Below, in pieces: positions 36,915 through 44,744 of a stretch of DNA of 64,000 bases. The notes below the pieces were generated by a model. The model was not told the DNA's origin. It saw nothing but the letters and a program-made list of their open reading frames with translations, and searched no databases. How positions within the stretch are numbered: position 1 is the first letter of the stretch; the number at the start of each line of letters is the position of its first letter. Source of the stretch: Pseudoduganella dura (GTDB taxonomy: Bacteria > Pseudomonadota > Gammaproteobacteria > Burkholderiales > Burkholderiaceae_D); assembly GCF_009727155.1 (NCBI RefSeq), contig NZ_WNWM01000002.1:3100001-3164000 (forward strand), in the 5' to 3' direction. A program made the translations under genes and the position numbers.

Positions 36915-37619
36915 ATGACGAACCGCAGCGCCCTGACCATCCTGGTGGTGGAAGACCATCCGACGATCGCCCGCCAGGTCGTGCAGTTCCTCGACGGCCT
37001 GAAGTGGCAGACCGACCATGCCGCCACCGGCGCGCTCGCCATCGAACTGGCCACGCGCGAAAGCTACGACGTGGTGCTGCTCGACCTGAACCTGCCCGAC
37101 ATGGATGGCCTGGACGTGTGCCGCGCGATCAAGGCGCGGGCGCCGCGCAACGTGCCGGTACTGATGCTGACCGCCCGCGATGCGTTCGAAGACAAGGCCC
37201 GCGGCTTCCATGGCGGCGCCGACGATTACCTGACCAAGCCGTTCGACCTGCGCGAGCTTGCGCTGCGCTGCGAAGCACTGGCGCGGCGCGGGCAACTGCA
37301 CGTGGGCCAGGAGCTGAGCGTCGGTCCGCTCACGCTGCTGCCGCGTGACCGGCGCGCCCTGTGCCACGGCATGCCCGTCACGCTGACACAAGCCGGTTTC
37401 AGGATCCTGTTCACGCTGTGCACCGCGCATCCGCATGCCGTTTCCCGGTCCGCGCTGATGCACGAGCTGTGGGGCACCAATCCGCCGGACAGCGATGCAC
37501 TCAAGTCGCACATCTATGCGCTGCGCAGGCAACTGGCGCTGGCCGGCGCGCCGGACATCATCGGCACCATTCCGCAGCTCGGCTACAGGCTGCAACCTGC
37601 CGCGGCCGCCGATGTTTAA
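36915..37619 (+). CDS. OmpR-family response regulator
   Basis: A 234-residue two-component regulator. The receiver domain has acidic residues in VVEDHPT, the phosphoacceptor Asp in VVLLDLNLPDMDG, Thr in VLMLTARD and Lys in YLTKPFD. The C-terminal winged helix (LTQAGFRILFTLC... SDALKSHIYALRRQL) binds DNA. It overlaps the sensor kinase gene by 8 nt and is divergent to the siderophore receptor, which it may help to control. The upstream AT-rich gap of 240 nt is shared. Confidence 0.88.
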   Translation: MTNRSALTILVVEDHPTIARQVVQFLDGLKWQTDHAATGALAIELATRESYDVVLLDLNLPDMDGLDVCRAIKARAPRNVPVLMLTARDAFEDKARGFHGGADDYLTKPFDLRELALRCEALARRGQLHVGQELSVGPLTLLPRDRRALCHGMPVTLTQAGFRILFTLCTAHPHAVSRSALMHELWGTNPPDSDALKSHIYALRRQLALAGAPDIIGTIPQLGYRLQPAAAADV

Positions 37620-38844
37620 GTCGATCCGGCATGGCCTGTTCGCCGCGCTGGCCGGTTTCACGGTGCTGATCTGCGTTGCCTATACCGGGCTCGCGCTGGT
37701 TATTTCCTATGTGACCGAAGACATGCTGGTCGACCGGCTGCTGGAACGGGAAGCGGCCGCCATGGGGGCGCATTTCCGCCTGCATGGCGCGATCGGGCAG
37801 CCAGGTATCGACCTCATCCGTGTCTACAGCGGCAGTGAGGCGTTGCCTCCGCTTGCGCGTGAAACGATCGCGGCCGGCAAGCAGCGTGCCGAGATCTTCA
37901 CGGACACCGGCCATCACTATCACCTCCGCACGCTCGACCTGCGCGGGGCGGGCGGCGTGCGACGCGTCTACCTGCTGGCCGATGTCGGCCCCCTGCTGGT
38001 GGTGTCGAAACTCTTCCAGGACATCGGCGGCATGCTGGTCTCGGTAGCGCTCGGGCTGATCGCGCTGGCGCTGCTGCTGGCCTGGCTGTTGTCGCGCCGG
38101 CTGGTCTCCCCGCTCCAGGTGCTGGCGAATGAAGTGCGCAGCCTCGCGCCGGATATGCCCGATACGCCGGTCGTTTTCAGCGCCCGCGGACGCCGCGATG
38201 AAATCGGCTACCTGGCCGACAAGCTCGGCACCACGATCGCCGACCTGCACGCCGCGCTGCGCCGCGAGCATGCGTTTGCGCGCGACGTCAGCCATGAATT
38301 GCGCACGCCGCTTACCGTGATGAACAATACGCTGGCCCAGGCGTCCTCGCGGCCGCTGGAGCGGCACGAGGCCGCGCAACTGCAGACCGGCCTGGACGAG
38401 ATGCGCAATACCATCGAGGTGCTGTTTGCGCTGGCGCGCGCCGGGCATATCGCCAGCGAGGTGTTCGACCTGCGCGGCTGTATCGAGGAAAGCCTGCTGC
38501 GCCTGCTGGACGACGTCGCCTGGCGCGACGACCGGCTGGTGCTCGACCTGCCCGACCGGCTCGAGGTGGCCGGCAACCGCCATCTGGCCACGCTGCTCGT
38601 CAATAACTGCCTCGGCAATGCGCTGTTCCATGGCATGCCCGGCGCGCCGCTGCGGGTGTCGTTCGCCGACGGTGTGCTGAGCATGGCCAATGCGGTCGAT
38701 CCGGGCCGGGCCGGCACGACGCAGGGTTTCCTGCATGGCCAGAACCTGCTCCAGCGCATCGCCGGGGCCATGGGGTGGGAACTGGGCTTTCATCCCGGCG
38801 CAACGGCTTACCGTGTCGATATCGTGCCGCTGCGCGCGCCCTGA
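37612..38844 (+). CDS. Sensor histidine kinase, partner of the OmpR-family regulator
   Basis: A 410-residue inner-membrane kinase. Helices at about residues 10-32 and 135-160 bracket a periplasmic sensor domain of about 100 residues, followed by HAMP and the H-box FARDVSHELRTPLTVMNN. The ATPase domain is short and atypical: an N-box-like VNNCLGNALFHG is present, but the usual DxGxG G1 motif is replaced by MANAVDPG and the tail is compact. This is seen in some short HATPase variants and may still be active. ATG 37612 overlaps the regulator's stop, indicating coupling. Confidence 0.84.
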   Translation: MFKSIRHGLFAALAGFTVLICVAYTGLALVISYVTEDMLVDRLLEREAAAMGAHFRLHGAIGQPGIDLIRVYSGSEALPPLARETIAAGKQRAEIFTDTGHHYHLRTLDLRGAGGVRRVYLLADVGPLLVVSKLFQDIGGMLVSVALGLIALALLLAWLLSRRLVSPLQVLANEVRSLAPDMPDTPVVFSARGRRDEIGYLADKLGTTIADLHAALRREHAFARDVSHELRTPLTVMNNTLAQASSRPLERHEAAQLQTGLDEMRNTIEVLFALARAGHIASEVFDLRGCIEESLLRLLDDVAWRDDRLVLDLPDRLEVAGNRHLATLLVNNCLGNALFHGMPGAPLRVSFADGVLSMANAVDPGRAGTTQGFLHGQNLLQRIAGAMGWELGFHPGATAYRVDIVPLRAP

Positions 38845-38920
38845 AACCGGCCGGATTTCACCGGGGTTTCACCACCGGTTTCCTATCCTGCGTACTGGCC
38901 AACTTTCTCCATGTACGCAC

Positions 38921-39790
38921 ATGAAAATCCTCGTCAGCCTCCTCGTTCTCGCCAGTACCGCCTTGCCGGCGTCCGCGCAGGTGAAGTCACTCTTGCACAA
39001 GGAGGAAAAGCGCCGCTACCTCGTCTACACCCCGCCGGCCTATGCCGCCCAGCCCCACAAGGCCTTCCCAGTCGTGTTCAACTTCCATGGTGGCGGCATG
39101 ACCATGGCAGAACAGATGCTGTACACGCAGATGAACCGCGCGGCGGACCGCCACGGCTTCATCGTCGTCTACCCGGCGGGCATCAAGCAGGACTGGAACG
39201 TCGGCTTCGGCATGCCGTACCTGGAAGGCACCGACGATATCGGCTTCACCGCGGCGCTGCTGGACAGGCTCCGGCAGGATTACCGCGTCGACAGCGCGCG
39301 CGTGTATGCCACCGGCCTGTCGCGCGGCGGCTTTTTCGCGCTGCGCATCGCTGCCGAGTTGCCGCATGCGTTCGCCGCCGTGGCATCGGTGGGCGCGCCG
39401 ATGCCCGAACCCGTGGTACGGCACCATGCGAAACCCGGCAACATCGGCGTGCTCCTGCTGCACGGCACGGCGGACCAGGTGGTGGCCTACGGCGGCAAGC
39501 CGGCCGGGTACCTGTCCGCCGAGGAGACCTACAGCTATTGGCTGAAACGGAACGGCGGGGCGGCCGGAGCAAGCCGCGTCATCGACAGCGACACCGGCGA
39601 CGGCACGCAGGTGGCCTGGATCGAGGGCGGCAATGGACAGCAGAGCGTGGCATTGGCGACGATCAGGGAAGGCGGCCACACATGGCCCGGCGCCGATCCG
39701 TTCAACGTGGGCCTGCCGATCGGGAAAACGACGCGCGATATCGATGCCAATGACGTGATCTGGCAGTTCTTCGACAGGCACCGCCGCTAG
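38921..39790 (+). CDS. Secreted esterase, PHB-depolymerase/feruloyl-esterase-like (CE1/LpqC type)
   Basis: A 289-residue alpha/beta hydrolase with a signal peptide (MKILVSLLVLASTALPASA). The oxyanion region FNFHGGGMTM and nucleophile serine in ATGLSRGGFFAL are clear, as are an acidic residue in LLHGTADQVV and a histidine in EGGHTWPG. This order matches polyhydroxybutyrate depolymerase and feruloyl esterase families. The signal peptide and GH43 enzyme elsewhere in the window favour a plant cell-wall ester, but the substrate is undecided. Its stop codon TAG lies inside the terminal inverted repeat of the element that follows. Confidence 0.8.
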   Translation: MKILVSLLVLASTALPASAQVKSLLHKEEKRRYLVYTPPAYAAQPHKAFPVVFNFHGGGMTMAEQMLYTQMNRAADRHGFIVVYPAGIKQDWNVGFGMPYLEGTDDIGFTAALLDRLRQDYRVDSARVYATGLSRGGFFALRIAAELPHAFAAVASVGAPMPEPVVRHHAKPGNIGVLLLHGTADQVVAYGGKPAGYLSAEETYSYWLKRNGGAAGASRVIDSDTGDGTQVAWIEGGNGQQSVALATIREGGHTWPGADPFNVGLPIGKTTRDIDANDVIWQFFDRHRR

Positions 39791-39951
39791 TGTCCTGAGT
39801 CAGAGATTCGTTGAATAAATTAGACGAGAATCGCCCCGATGCGGCGTTGAAAATACCCGGAAAGGCCCCGGCCTTACCGGGCATTTCCGCCTTGCCTCGA
39901 GACGATTTCGTCAAATTTATTTGTCAACGAACTTCTAACTCAGGACACTAG
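39787..39951. mobile_element. MITE-like element with ~26-bp imperfect terminal inverted repeats
   Basis: The left end CTAGTGTCCTGAGT (39787-39800) and right end ACTCAGGACACTAG (39938-39951) are exact complements. With a few mismatches the match continues through AGA..TTCGTTGA and beyond into an AT-rich stretch. The 165-bp unit has no coding capacity and is more AT-rich than its surroundings. CTAG or TA at both ends may be the target duplication. It supplies the stop codon of the esterase gene. Confidence 0.75.
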
Positions 39952-39959
39952 GCCGCGAA

Positions 39960-40655
39960 TCAGAAGCCCATTTTCAGGTTGGCTCTCACGCTGTCGGAGT
40001 TGGCGGAATTTCCCCATGTCTTGGCGGCATCGCCATGGCGGCCATATTGGGCATCGACCGTGGTTGTGCCGTCGACCCTGTATTGCGCCCCCGCGCCAAG
40101 GTAGCGGCCGGTATCGGATTGGTCCCTGGCGTGCACGCCGGACGGCTTGCCGGCACGGGCTTGCATCAGTTGCGCCTGGTTTTCCGGCGCCTTCTTCGCA
40201 TCCTCTCCTTTCAACGCACTGTAGGCGATGCCCACCTTGCCGTAGAGATCGAGCCTGTCGGTCAGCGGGACCGTGTACCTGGCGGCGAGATGGCTGCTGA
40301 AGCTGCTGGAACCGAGCGCGCCGGACATGTTTTCCCGGCCAGGATCGATGCGGTGGAAACCACGGTCATACAGGTGGACGTAACCGGCTTCGATGGCCAC
40401 GTGCGGAAACAGTTCATAGCCGCCGAGCAGCCGCGGGTCGGTCTTGAAAAGCCCCTGGAAGGCCTGGTCGTTGAGGCTGGACGCCTGGTTCCCTCCATAT
40501 GCGCGCGGATAGGGCCGGTAAGCCTTGTCGAACGATTCCTGCATGGACGACCGCTTCGAAGTGGCGTAAGTATCCGGTGCTCCCTCCACGACCTGGGCTT
40601 GCACCGAACCGGCAAAAAAGATCGCTGCCGCACAGGCCAGACAATGTGGTTTCAT
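39960..40655 (-). CDS. Outer-membrane beta-barrel protein (OmpA-like transmembrane fold)
   Basis: A 231-residue protein with a signal peptide (MKPHCLACAAAIFFAGSVQAQ). A long N-terminal loop is followed by alternating beta strands such as LLGGYELFPHVAIEAGYVHLYD, SHLAARYTVPLTDRLDLYGKVGIAYS and RYLGAGAQYRVDGTTTVDAQYGR, ending RANLKMGF with C-terminal Phe, as needed for barrel assembly. AGGGAGGAACC is a strong ribosome site. It resembles eight-stranded OmpA/OmpW-type barrels without a peptidoglycan-binding domain. Role unknown. Confidence 0.72.
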   Translation of the reverse strand: MKPHCLACAAAIFFAGSVQAQVVEGAPDTYATSKRSSMQESFDKAYRPYPRAYGGNQASSLNDQAFQGLFKTDPRLLGGYELFPHVAIEAGYVHLYDRGFHRIDPGRENMSGALGSSSFSSHLAARYTVPLTDRLDLYGKVGIAYSALKGEDAKKAPENQAQLMQARAGKPSGVHARDQSDTGRYLGAGAQYRVDGTTTVDAQYGRHGDAAKTWGNSANSDSVRANLKMGF

Positions 40656-40759
40656 GGTTCCTCCCTATGAATTCCCGTGCCAGCCACTAGCCGTATCATT
40701 CGGCCCCGCACTGGCATCGGGCCGCCATACTGGCATGTTCTTGCATTATTGGAAAGTGC

Positions 40760-40846
40760 TTAGCAAGCGAGTGGCAGCAGGTAGCAAATGAGTAGCAAGT
40801 GAGTAGCAAGTGAGTAGCAAGTGGGTGGCAAGTGAACTGGCAATCC
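40760..40846 (-). repeat. 11-bp tandem repeat next to the LysR stop codon
   Basis: About seven units of GTAGCAAGTGA type, exactly phased by 11 bp from 40781 to 40846 with three almost identical copies at 40792, 40803 and 40814, run up to the base pair before the minus-strand regulator's stop at 40848. Confidence 0.8.
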
Positions 40847-40847
40847 T

Positions 40848-41759
40848 TCACAAGCGCCATGCCGGCCGCGACAGGTGCTCGGCAAAAAACGCGCCCAGCA
40901 CCTCGATCTTGGCGGGCCGCGCCCGCGCCGACGGCGTGACGAAATACAGCCCGCCCAACGGCATCGACCAGTCCGCGAGAATCGGCACCAGGCGGCCATC
41001 CCGTACGTAGTCGGCCGCGATGAATTCAGGCAGGTCGCAAATGGCCAGGCCGGCGAGCACGGTGGGGAGCAGCGCATCGGCGTTCGTCACCCGCAGCGGT
41101 CCGTGGGGACGTACGCTCGTCTCTTCGCCGGCGGCGCTGGTGAACCGCCAGGTGTCGCTGCGGGCGCGGTATGCGTAACCCAGGCAGGCATGCGCATGCA
41201 GCTCGGCAGGATGGGCGGGCGTGCCATGCCGTTCGAGGTAGGCCGGCGCGGCGACGACCAGCCGTGCCACCGGCGCCAGCTTGCGCGCCACCAGCGACGA
41301 ATCGGGCAGCACGGCGATGCGCAGCGCGGCATCGAAGCCATCGCCGACGATGTCCACCGTGGCATCGGAAAGATGCAGGTCGATCTGCACTTCCGGATAC
41401 CGCCGGAAGAATTCCGGCAGCAGCGGCGCCACCCAGCGCAGGCCGAACGACATCGGCACCGCCAGCCGCACCAGCCCGCGCGGCTGCGCCGATTGTTCGC
41501 GCGCCGCGCCTTCCGCCTCTTCCGCCAGCCGGAACACCTCGCCGGCACGTTCGGCCAGCGATGCGCCGAATTCGGTCAGCGCCAGCTGGCGCGACGTGCG
41601 GTTCAGCAACCGCGCGCCGAGTCGCTCTTCCAGCCGCGCCACGGCGCGCGACACCGTTGCCACCGACACGCCGAGCGCGCGCGCGGCACCGGCAAACGAG
41701 CGTTCCTCGGCCACCTTGGCGAACAGCGCCAGGCCTTCGAAATCGGGAATCTTCGACAT
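40848..41759 (-). CDS. LysR-family transcriptional regulator
   Basis: A 303-residue regulator. The N-terminal winged helix-turn-helix (DFEGLALFAKVAEERSFAGAARALGVSVATVSRAVARLEERLG) is followed by the two-lobed effector domain with LVRLAVPMSFG, VQIDLHLSDATVDIVGDGFDAALRI and CLGYAYR. It is of the group that often controls a neighbouring SDR. It follows the DinB-family gene by 11 nt on the same strand, and both are divergent to an SDR/NTF2 pair, its most likely target. Confidence 0.88.
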   Translation of the reverse strand: MSKIPDFEGLALFAKVAEERSFAGAARALGVSVATVSRAVARLEERLGARLLNRTSRQLALTEFGASLAERAGEVFRLAEEAEGAAREQSAQPRGLVRLAVPMSFGLRWVAPLLPEFFRRYPEVQIDLHLSDATVDIVGDGFDAALRIAVLPDSSLVARKLAPVARLVVAAPAYLERHGTPAHPAELHAHACLGYAYRARSDTWRFTSAAGEETSVRPHGPLRVTNADALLPTVLAGLAICDLPEFIAADYVRDGRLVPILADWSMPLGGLYFVTPSARARPAKIEVLGAFFAEHLSRPAWRL

Positions 41760-41770
41760 CGGCTATGCCT

Positions 41771-42307
41771 TCATCCCAGGTCCGGCACGATTTCCAGCAG
41801 ATCCGTGACGCCGACATCGATGCCGGCCTGTGTCAGCAGCGTGCTGGCCTGGCCACGGTGATGGGTCTGGTGGTTGAAGAAGTGCAGCAGCAGGCTGCCG
41901 AAGTGCTTGCGGTGCGCGATGCCTTTGCTGTTGCGGTAGACCAGTGGCGCTTCCAGGTCGGCGCTTTGCAGCTGGGCCGCCAGCGCGGTGATGATGCCGT
42001 CCAGCTGCTCGCGGTGGCCTTGCAGCGTCCGCAGGTCGTTGCCGAAGCTCTGTGTCAGCGACGCCGGCGCCGGTTGTCCACGCAACGCATCGAGCGCGGG
42101 GAAGGCGGCCGGGTGAAGTGCAAAGCGCGTCAGCCAGATCGTGTCGCCGGCCACCAGGTGGTTCATCGTGCCCAGCAGGGAGCCGAAGAACGCGCCGCGA
42201 TCCCGTGCCAGCGCTTCGGCCGGCAGCCGGGCGGCGGCGGCATACAGCTTGCGGTTCATGCCCGCGTTGTAGGCGGCAAGCAGGACGATATCTTCGCGGG
42301 TCGGCAT
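41771..42307 (-). CDS. DinB-family protein
   Basis: A 178-residue four-helix-bundle protein. Conserved histidines that would hold a metal are in GTMNHLVAGDTIWL (helix 2) and in LLHFFNHQTHHRGQASTLL (helix 4). MPTREDIVLLAAYNAGMN is the normal family start, so ATG 42307 is preferred. In-frame ATGs at 42343 and 42361 would add a tail without family support, and none has a clear ribosome site. DinB-like proteins include thiol transferases such as bacillithiol S-transferases. It is co-transcribed with the LysR gene. Confidence 0.75.
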   Translation of the reverse strand: MPTREDIVLLAAYNAGMNRKLYAAAARLPAEALARDRGAFFGSLLGTMNHLVAGDTIWLTRFALHPAAFPALDALRGQPAPASLTQSFGNDLRTLQGHREQLDGIITALAAQLQSADLEAPLVYRNSKGIAHRKHFGSLLLHFFNHQTHHRGQASTLLTQAGIDVGVTDLLEIVPDLG

Positions 42308-42530
42308 GGCGATGTTCACGGTGGCGGCTGGACGGATCTCCATTCTAACCGGGCTGGACATGCAGTCGATCGTGGCTCGACCGCCTTGGCGGGCAGTGCC
42401 GGCCCTGCAGCATGGGAGAGGTTTGATATCGACAATTTTGCAATGATGGTTTGCGATAGTTGCTGTTTTAGTTCGTCCGAGACATCGATAAGATCCTTGC
42501 ATCGCACTTCAACTTATCAAGGAGCTGACC

Positions 42531-43316
42531 ATGAATTCCACTGCCACCACCGCTGCTACCACCACTGCAAAACTGCAAGGCAAGATCGCTGTCGTTACCG
42601 GCGGCACCTCGGGCATCGGCCTGGCCACCGCGAAACGTTTCGCCGCCGAAGGCGCGCAGGTGATCGTCACCGGCCGCCGCCAGGCCGAACTCGATGCCGC
42701 CGTCGACGCGATCGGCCATGGCGCCACCGGGCAGCGCGTGGATTCGTCGAAGCTGGCCGACCTGGATGCCTTCTACGAACGCATCGGCGCCGCCCACGGC
42801 CGCATCGACGTGCTGTTCACGAACGCGGGTGGCGGCGACATGCTGCCGCTGGGCCAGATCACCGAGCAGCAATACGACGACACGTTCGACCGCAACGTGA
42901 AAGGCGTGCTGTTCACCGTGCAGAAGGCGCTGCCGCTGCTGTCGCAAGGCGCGTCGGTGATCCTCACGGGTTCCACGGCCGCCAACATGGGTACCGCGGC
43001 ATTCTCCGTCTACGCCGCCTCCAAGGCCGCCGTGCGTTCGTTCGCCCGCAACTGGATCCTCGATACGAAGGAGCGCGGCATCCGCATCAACACCGTCGTG
43101 CCGGGCCCGATCCGCACGCCGGGCCTGGTCGAGCTGGCCGGCACCGATGCGCAGGCGCAGCAAGGCCTGCTGGACTATCTTGCCACGCAGATCCCGCTGG
43201 GCCGCGTGGGCGAGCCGGATGAAGTGGCGAAAGCGGTGACGTTCCTCGCCTCGGACGATGCCAGCTTCGTCAACGGCACCGAACTGTACGTGGACGGCGG
43301 CCAGGCCCAGGTCTGA
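42531..43316 (+). CDS. Short-chain dehydrogenase/reductase
   Basis: A 261-residue [18 protein letters not shown] near residue 23 is the cofactor loop, GRRQAEL suggests NADP preference, and [16 protein letters not shown] (Ser) and YAASKAAV (Tyr-Lys) complete the active site. The C-terminus [11 protein letters not shown] is typical. AAGGAGCTGACC precedes ATG 42531. It is divergent from the DinB-LysR pair, and a small NTF2-like gene follows 53 nt later, a common SDR companion. Substrate unknown. Confidence 0.88.
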   Translation: MNSTATTAATTTAKLQGKIAVVTGGTSGIGLATAKRFAAEGAQVIVTGRRQAELDAAVDAIGHGATGQRVDSSKLADLDAFYERIGAAHGRIDVLFTNAGGGDMLPLGQITEQQYDDTFDRNVKGVLFTVQKALPLLSQGASVILTGSTAANMGTAAFSVYAASKAAVRSFARNWILDTKERGIRINTVVPGPIRTPGLVELAGTDAQAQQGLLDYLATQIPLGRVGEPDEVAKAVTFLASDDASFVNGTELYVDGGQAQV

Positions 43317-43369
43317 TCGCCATGGCTGCCGGCTGGTGCCGGCAGCAATTCAACTTCCAGGAGAACACC

Positions 43370-43750
43370 ATGAAAACCGCCCCGCAACTGCTGAACGACT
43401 ACCTTGCTTCGATCCAGGACCCGCAAGCCGCCGGCGCCCTGTTCGCCGACGACGGCGTGCTGGAACTGCCGTACCTGAAATCGGCCCGCGCCCAGGGCCC
43501 GGAAGCGATCGCCGCCTTCATCGGCGGGCTGCTGAAGAACGTGCCGGACTTCCGCTTCCACGACATCCGGATGTTCATCGAGACCGACGACCAGGCATTT
43601 GCCGAGTACAGCGTGGAGGCGAAAGTGCTGTCGACCGGGAAGACCTACCGGCAGACCTATGCGGGGCGGCTGGTGGCCGAGAACGGCAAGATCAAGCTGC
43701 TGCGGGAAGCGCTCGATACGGTGGCGGCGGCCGAGGCGTTCAGCGCGTGA
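43370..43750 (+). CDS. NTF2/SnoaL-like small protein
   Basis: A 126-residue protein with the cone-shaped NTF2 fold pattern: LLNDYLASIQDPQAAGALFADDGVLELPYL, GPEAIAAFIGGLLKNVPDF and EYSVEAKVLSTGKTYRQTYAGRLVAENGKI. ATG 43370 follows CCAGGAGAACACC. Family members bind or isomerise small hydrophobic molecules, or simply hold ligands. Together with the SDR upstream it probably modifies an aldehyde, ketone or quinone; this is inference from context. Confidence 0.8.
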   Translation: MKTAPQLLNDYLASIQDPQAAGALFADDGVLELPYLKSARAQGPEAIAAFIGGLLKNVPDFRFHDIRMFIETDDQAFAEYSVEAKVLSTGKTYRQTYAGRLVAENGKIKLLREALDTVAAAEAFSA

Positions 43751-43756
43751 TGCCGG

Positions 43757-44053
43757 TCAGGATGCCGCCTTCAGCCAGTCGCGCCCTTTCTGGTCCAGCG
43801 CGGCGGCAATGATTTCCGGCGGCAGGCTGTAAACCGTGGCCCAGGTGGCGCGGCCATCCGCGGCATTGGACGGGAAGCTCGTCGTTTCGATCGGCCAGTG
43901 GTATTTGCGCTTGAGCGCCCGCACGATCGCGGCCAGCGTGACACGCCCGCGCAGCGGCTCGGTGCCGGCCTGGTCGGCATTGGACAGCAGCACGGCGAGA
44001 ACGGCGCCACGGGCGGTGCGGGGGCCGGGAAAGACGGGAGTTTTGCGGGGCAT
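43757..44053 (-). CDS. Hypothetical small basic protein, winged-helix-like
   Basis: A 98-residue protein. The N-terminus is basic (MPRKTPVFPGPRTARG). The rest, GRVTLAAIVRALKRKYHWPIETTSFP...WATVYSLPPEIIAAAL, has a helix-turn-helix then beta-hairpin pattern like small winged-helix proteins, such as phage-type HTH proteins that read IETRW/VYxL in the wing. I recognise no named family. It is convergent with the NTF2-like gene and divergent from the XRE-cupin regulator. ATG 44053 gives the compact domain; longer in-frame starts add low-complexity sequence. Confidence 0.55.
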   Translation of the reverse strand: MPRKTPVFPGPRTARGAVLAVLLSNADQAGTEPLRGRVTLAAIVRALKRKYHWPIETTSFPSNAADGRATWATVYSLPPEIIAAALDQKGRDWLKAAS

Positions 44054-44139
44054 GCCGCCATTGTAGTGGCAGGACCGGTCGGGCGGCGCCCCGCCTGCCC
44101 GGTGATGCCTGCTTCGTGATGCCCGCACCGTCCCGCCCT

Positions 44140-44153
44140 GTATACTCGCCGGC
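44140..44153 (+). promoter_or_regulatory. Minus-10 element placed for a leaderless transcript of the XRE-cupin gene
   Basis: TATACT (44141-44146) ends 7 nt before ATG 44154, so transcription would begin at or next to the start codon. No ribosome site is visible. The hexamer GTATAC at 44140-44145 also occurs twice in the inverted repeat at 45955-45996. Confidence 0.5.
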
Positions 44154-44732
44154 ATGGATATCAATCAGATCATTGCCCAGCGTTTGCGCGAACTGCGCGG
44201 CGCCCGCGGCCTGTCGCTGGCCGTGCTGGCCGAACGCAGCGGCGTCAGCCGTTCCAACATCTCGCTGATCGAACGCGGCGAAAGCAGCGCCACCGCCACC
44301 GTGCTCGACAAGCTGGCCGCCGCCCTGGCCGTGCCGGTCGCCTCGCTGTTCGAGAAACCGGCCGATGCCACGTCGCCCGTCGCGCGCGCCGGCGACCAGC
44401 CGGTATGGACCGACCCGGGCTCGGGCTACGTGCGCCGTACCCTGTCGCCGGCCATGCATTCGCCGATCCAGCTGGTCGAGGTGAGCTTTCCGCCGGGCGC
44501 GCGGGTGGCCTATGAAACGTCGATACGCGACATCGACATCGACCGGCAGATGTGGATGATCGAGGGGACGATGGAAATCACGCTCGGCGACGCGCACTGG
44601 GTACTGACCGCCGGCGACTGCCTCGTCATACGGCTCGACGAGCCGATCACCTACCACAACCCCACCGACCAGCCGGCGCGCTACCTGATCGCGCAGGTCA
44701 CGCAGGCGCACAAAGCCAAGGCGGAAAAATAG
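44154..44732 (+). CDS. XRE-family regulator with C-terminal cupin sensor domain
   Basis: A 192-residue regulator. The helix-turn-helix (residues 5-60: QRLRELRGARGLSLAVLAERSGVSRSNISLIERGESS) is followed by a cupin barrel (about 110-185) with FPPGARVAYET, WMIEGTMEITLGDAHWVLTAGDCLVI and ITYHNPTDQPARYLI. This class regulates amine, amino-acid or aldehyde metabolism (PuuR-like). The likely promoter makes a leaderless message. It is convergent with a class V PLP enzyme whose promoter carries the same GTATAC word, so it may control both. Confidence 0.85.
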   Translation: MDINQIIAQRLRELRGARGLSLAVLAERSGVSRSNISLIERGESSATATVLDKLAAALAVPVASLFEKPADATSPVARAGDQPVWTDPGSGYVRRTLSPAMHSPIQLVEVSFPPGARVAYETSIRDIDIDRQMWMIEGTMEITLGDAHWVLTAGDCLVIRLDEPITYHNPTDQPARYLIAQVTQAHKAKAEK

Positions 44733-44744
44733 CTGGTTACGTGG

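Noticed and set aside
39787..39951. Simple bidirectional terminator between esterase and barrel genes
   Set aside because: The arms are 165 bp apart end to end with an imperfect long match and AT-rich interior, which fits a miniature element better than a hairpin terminator.
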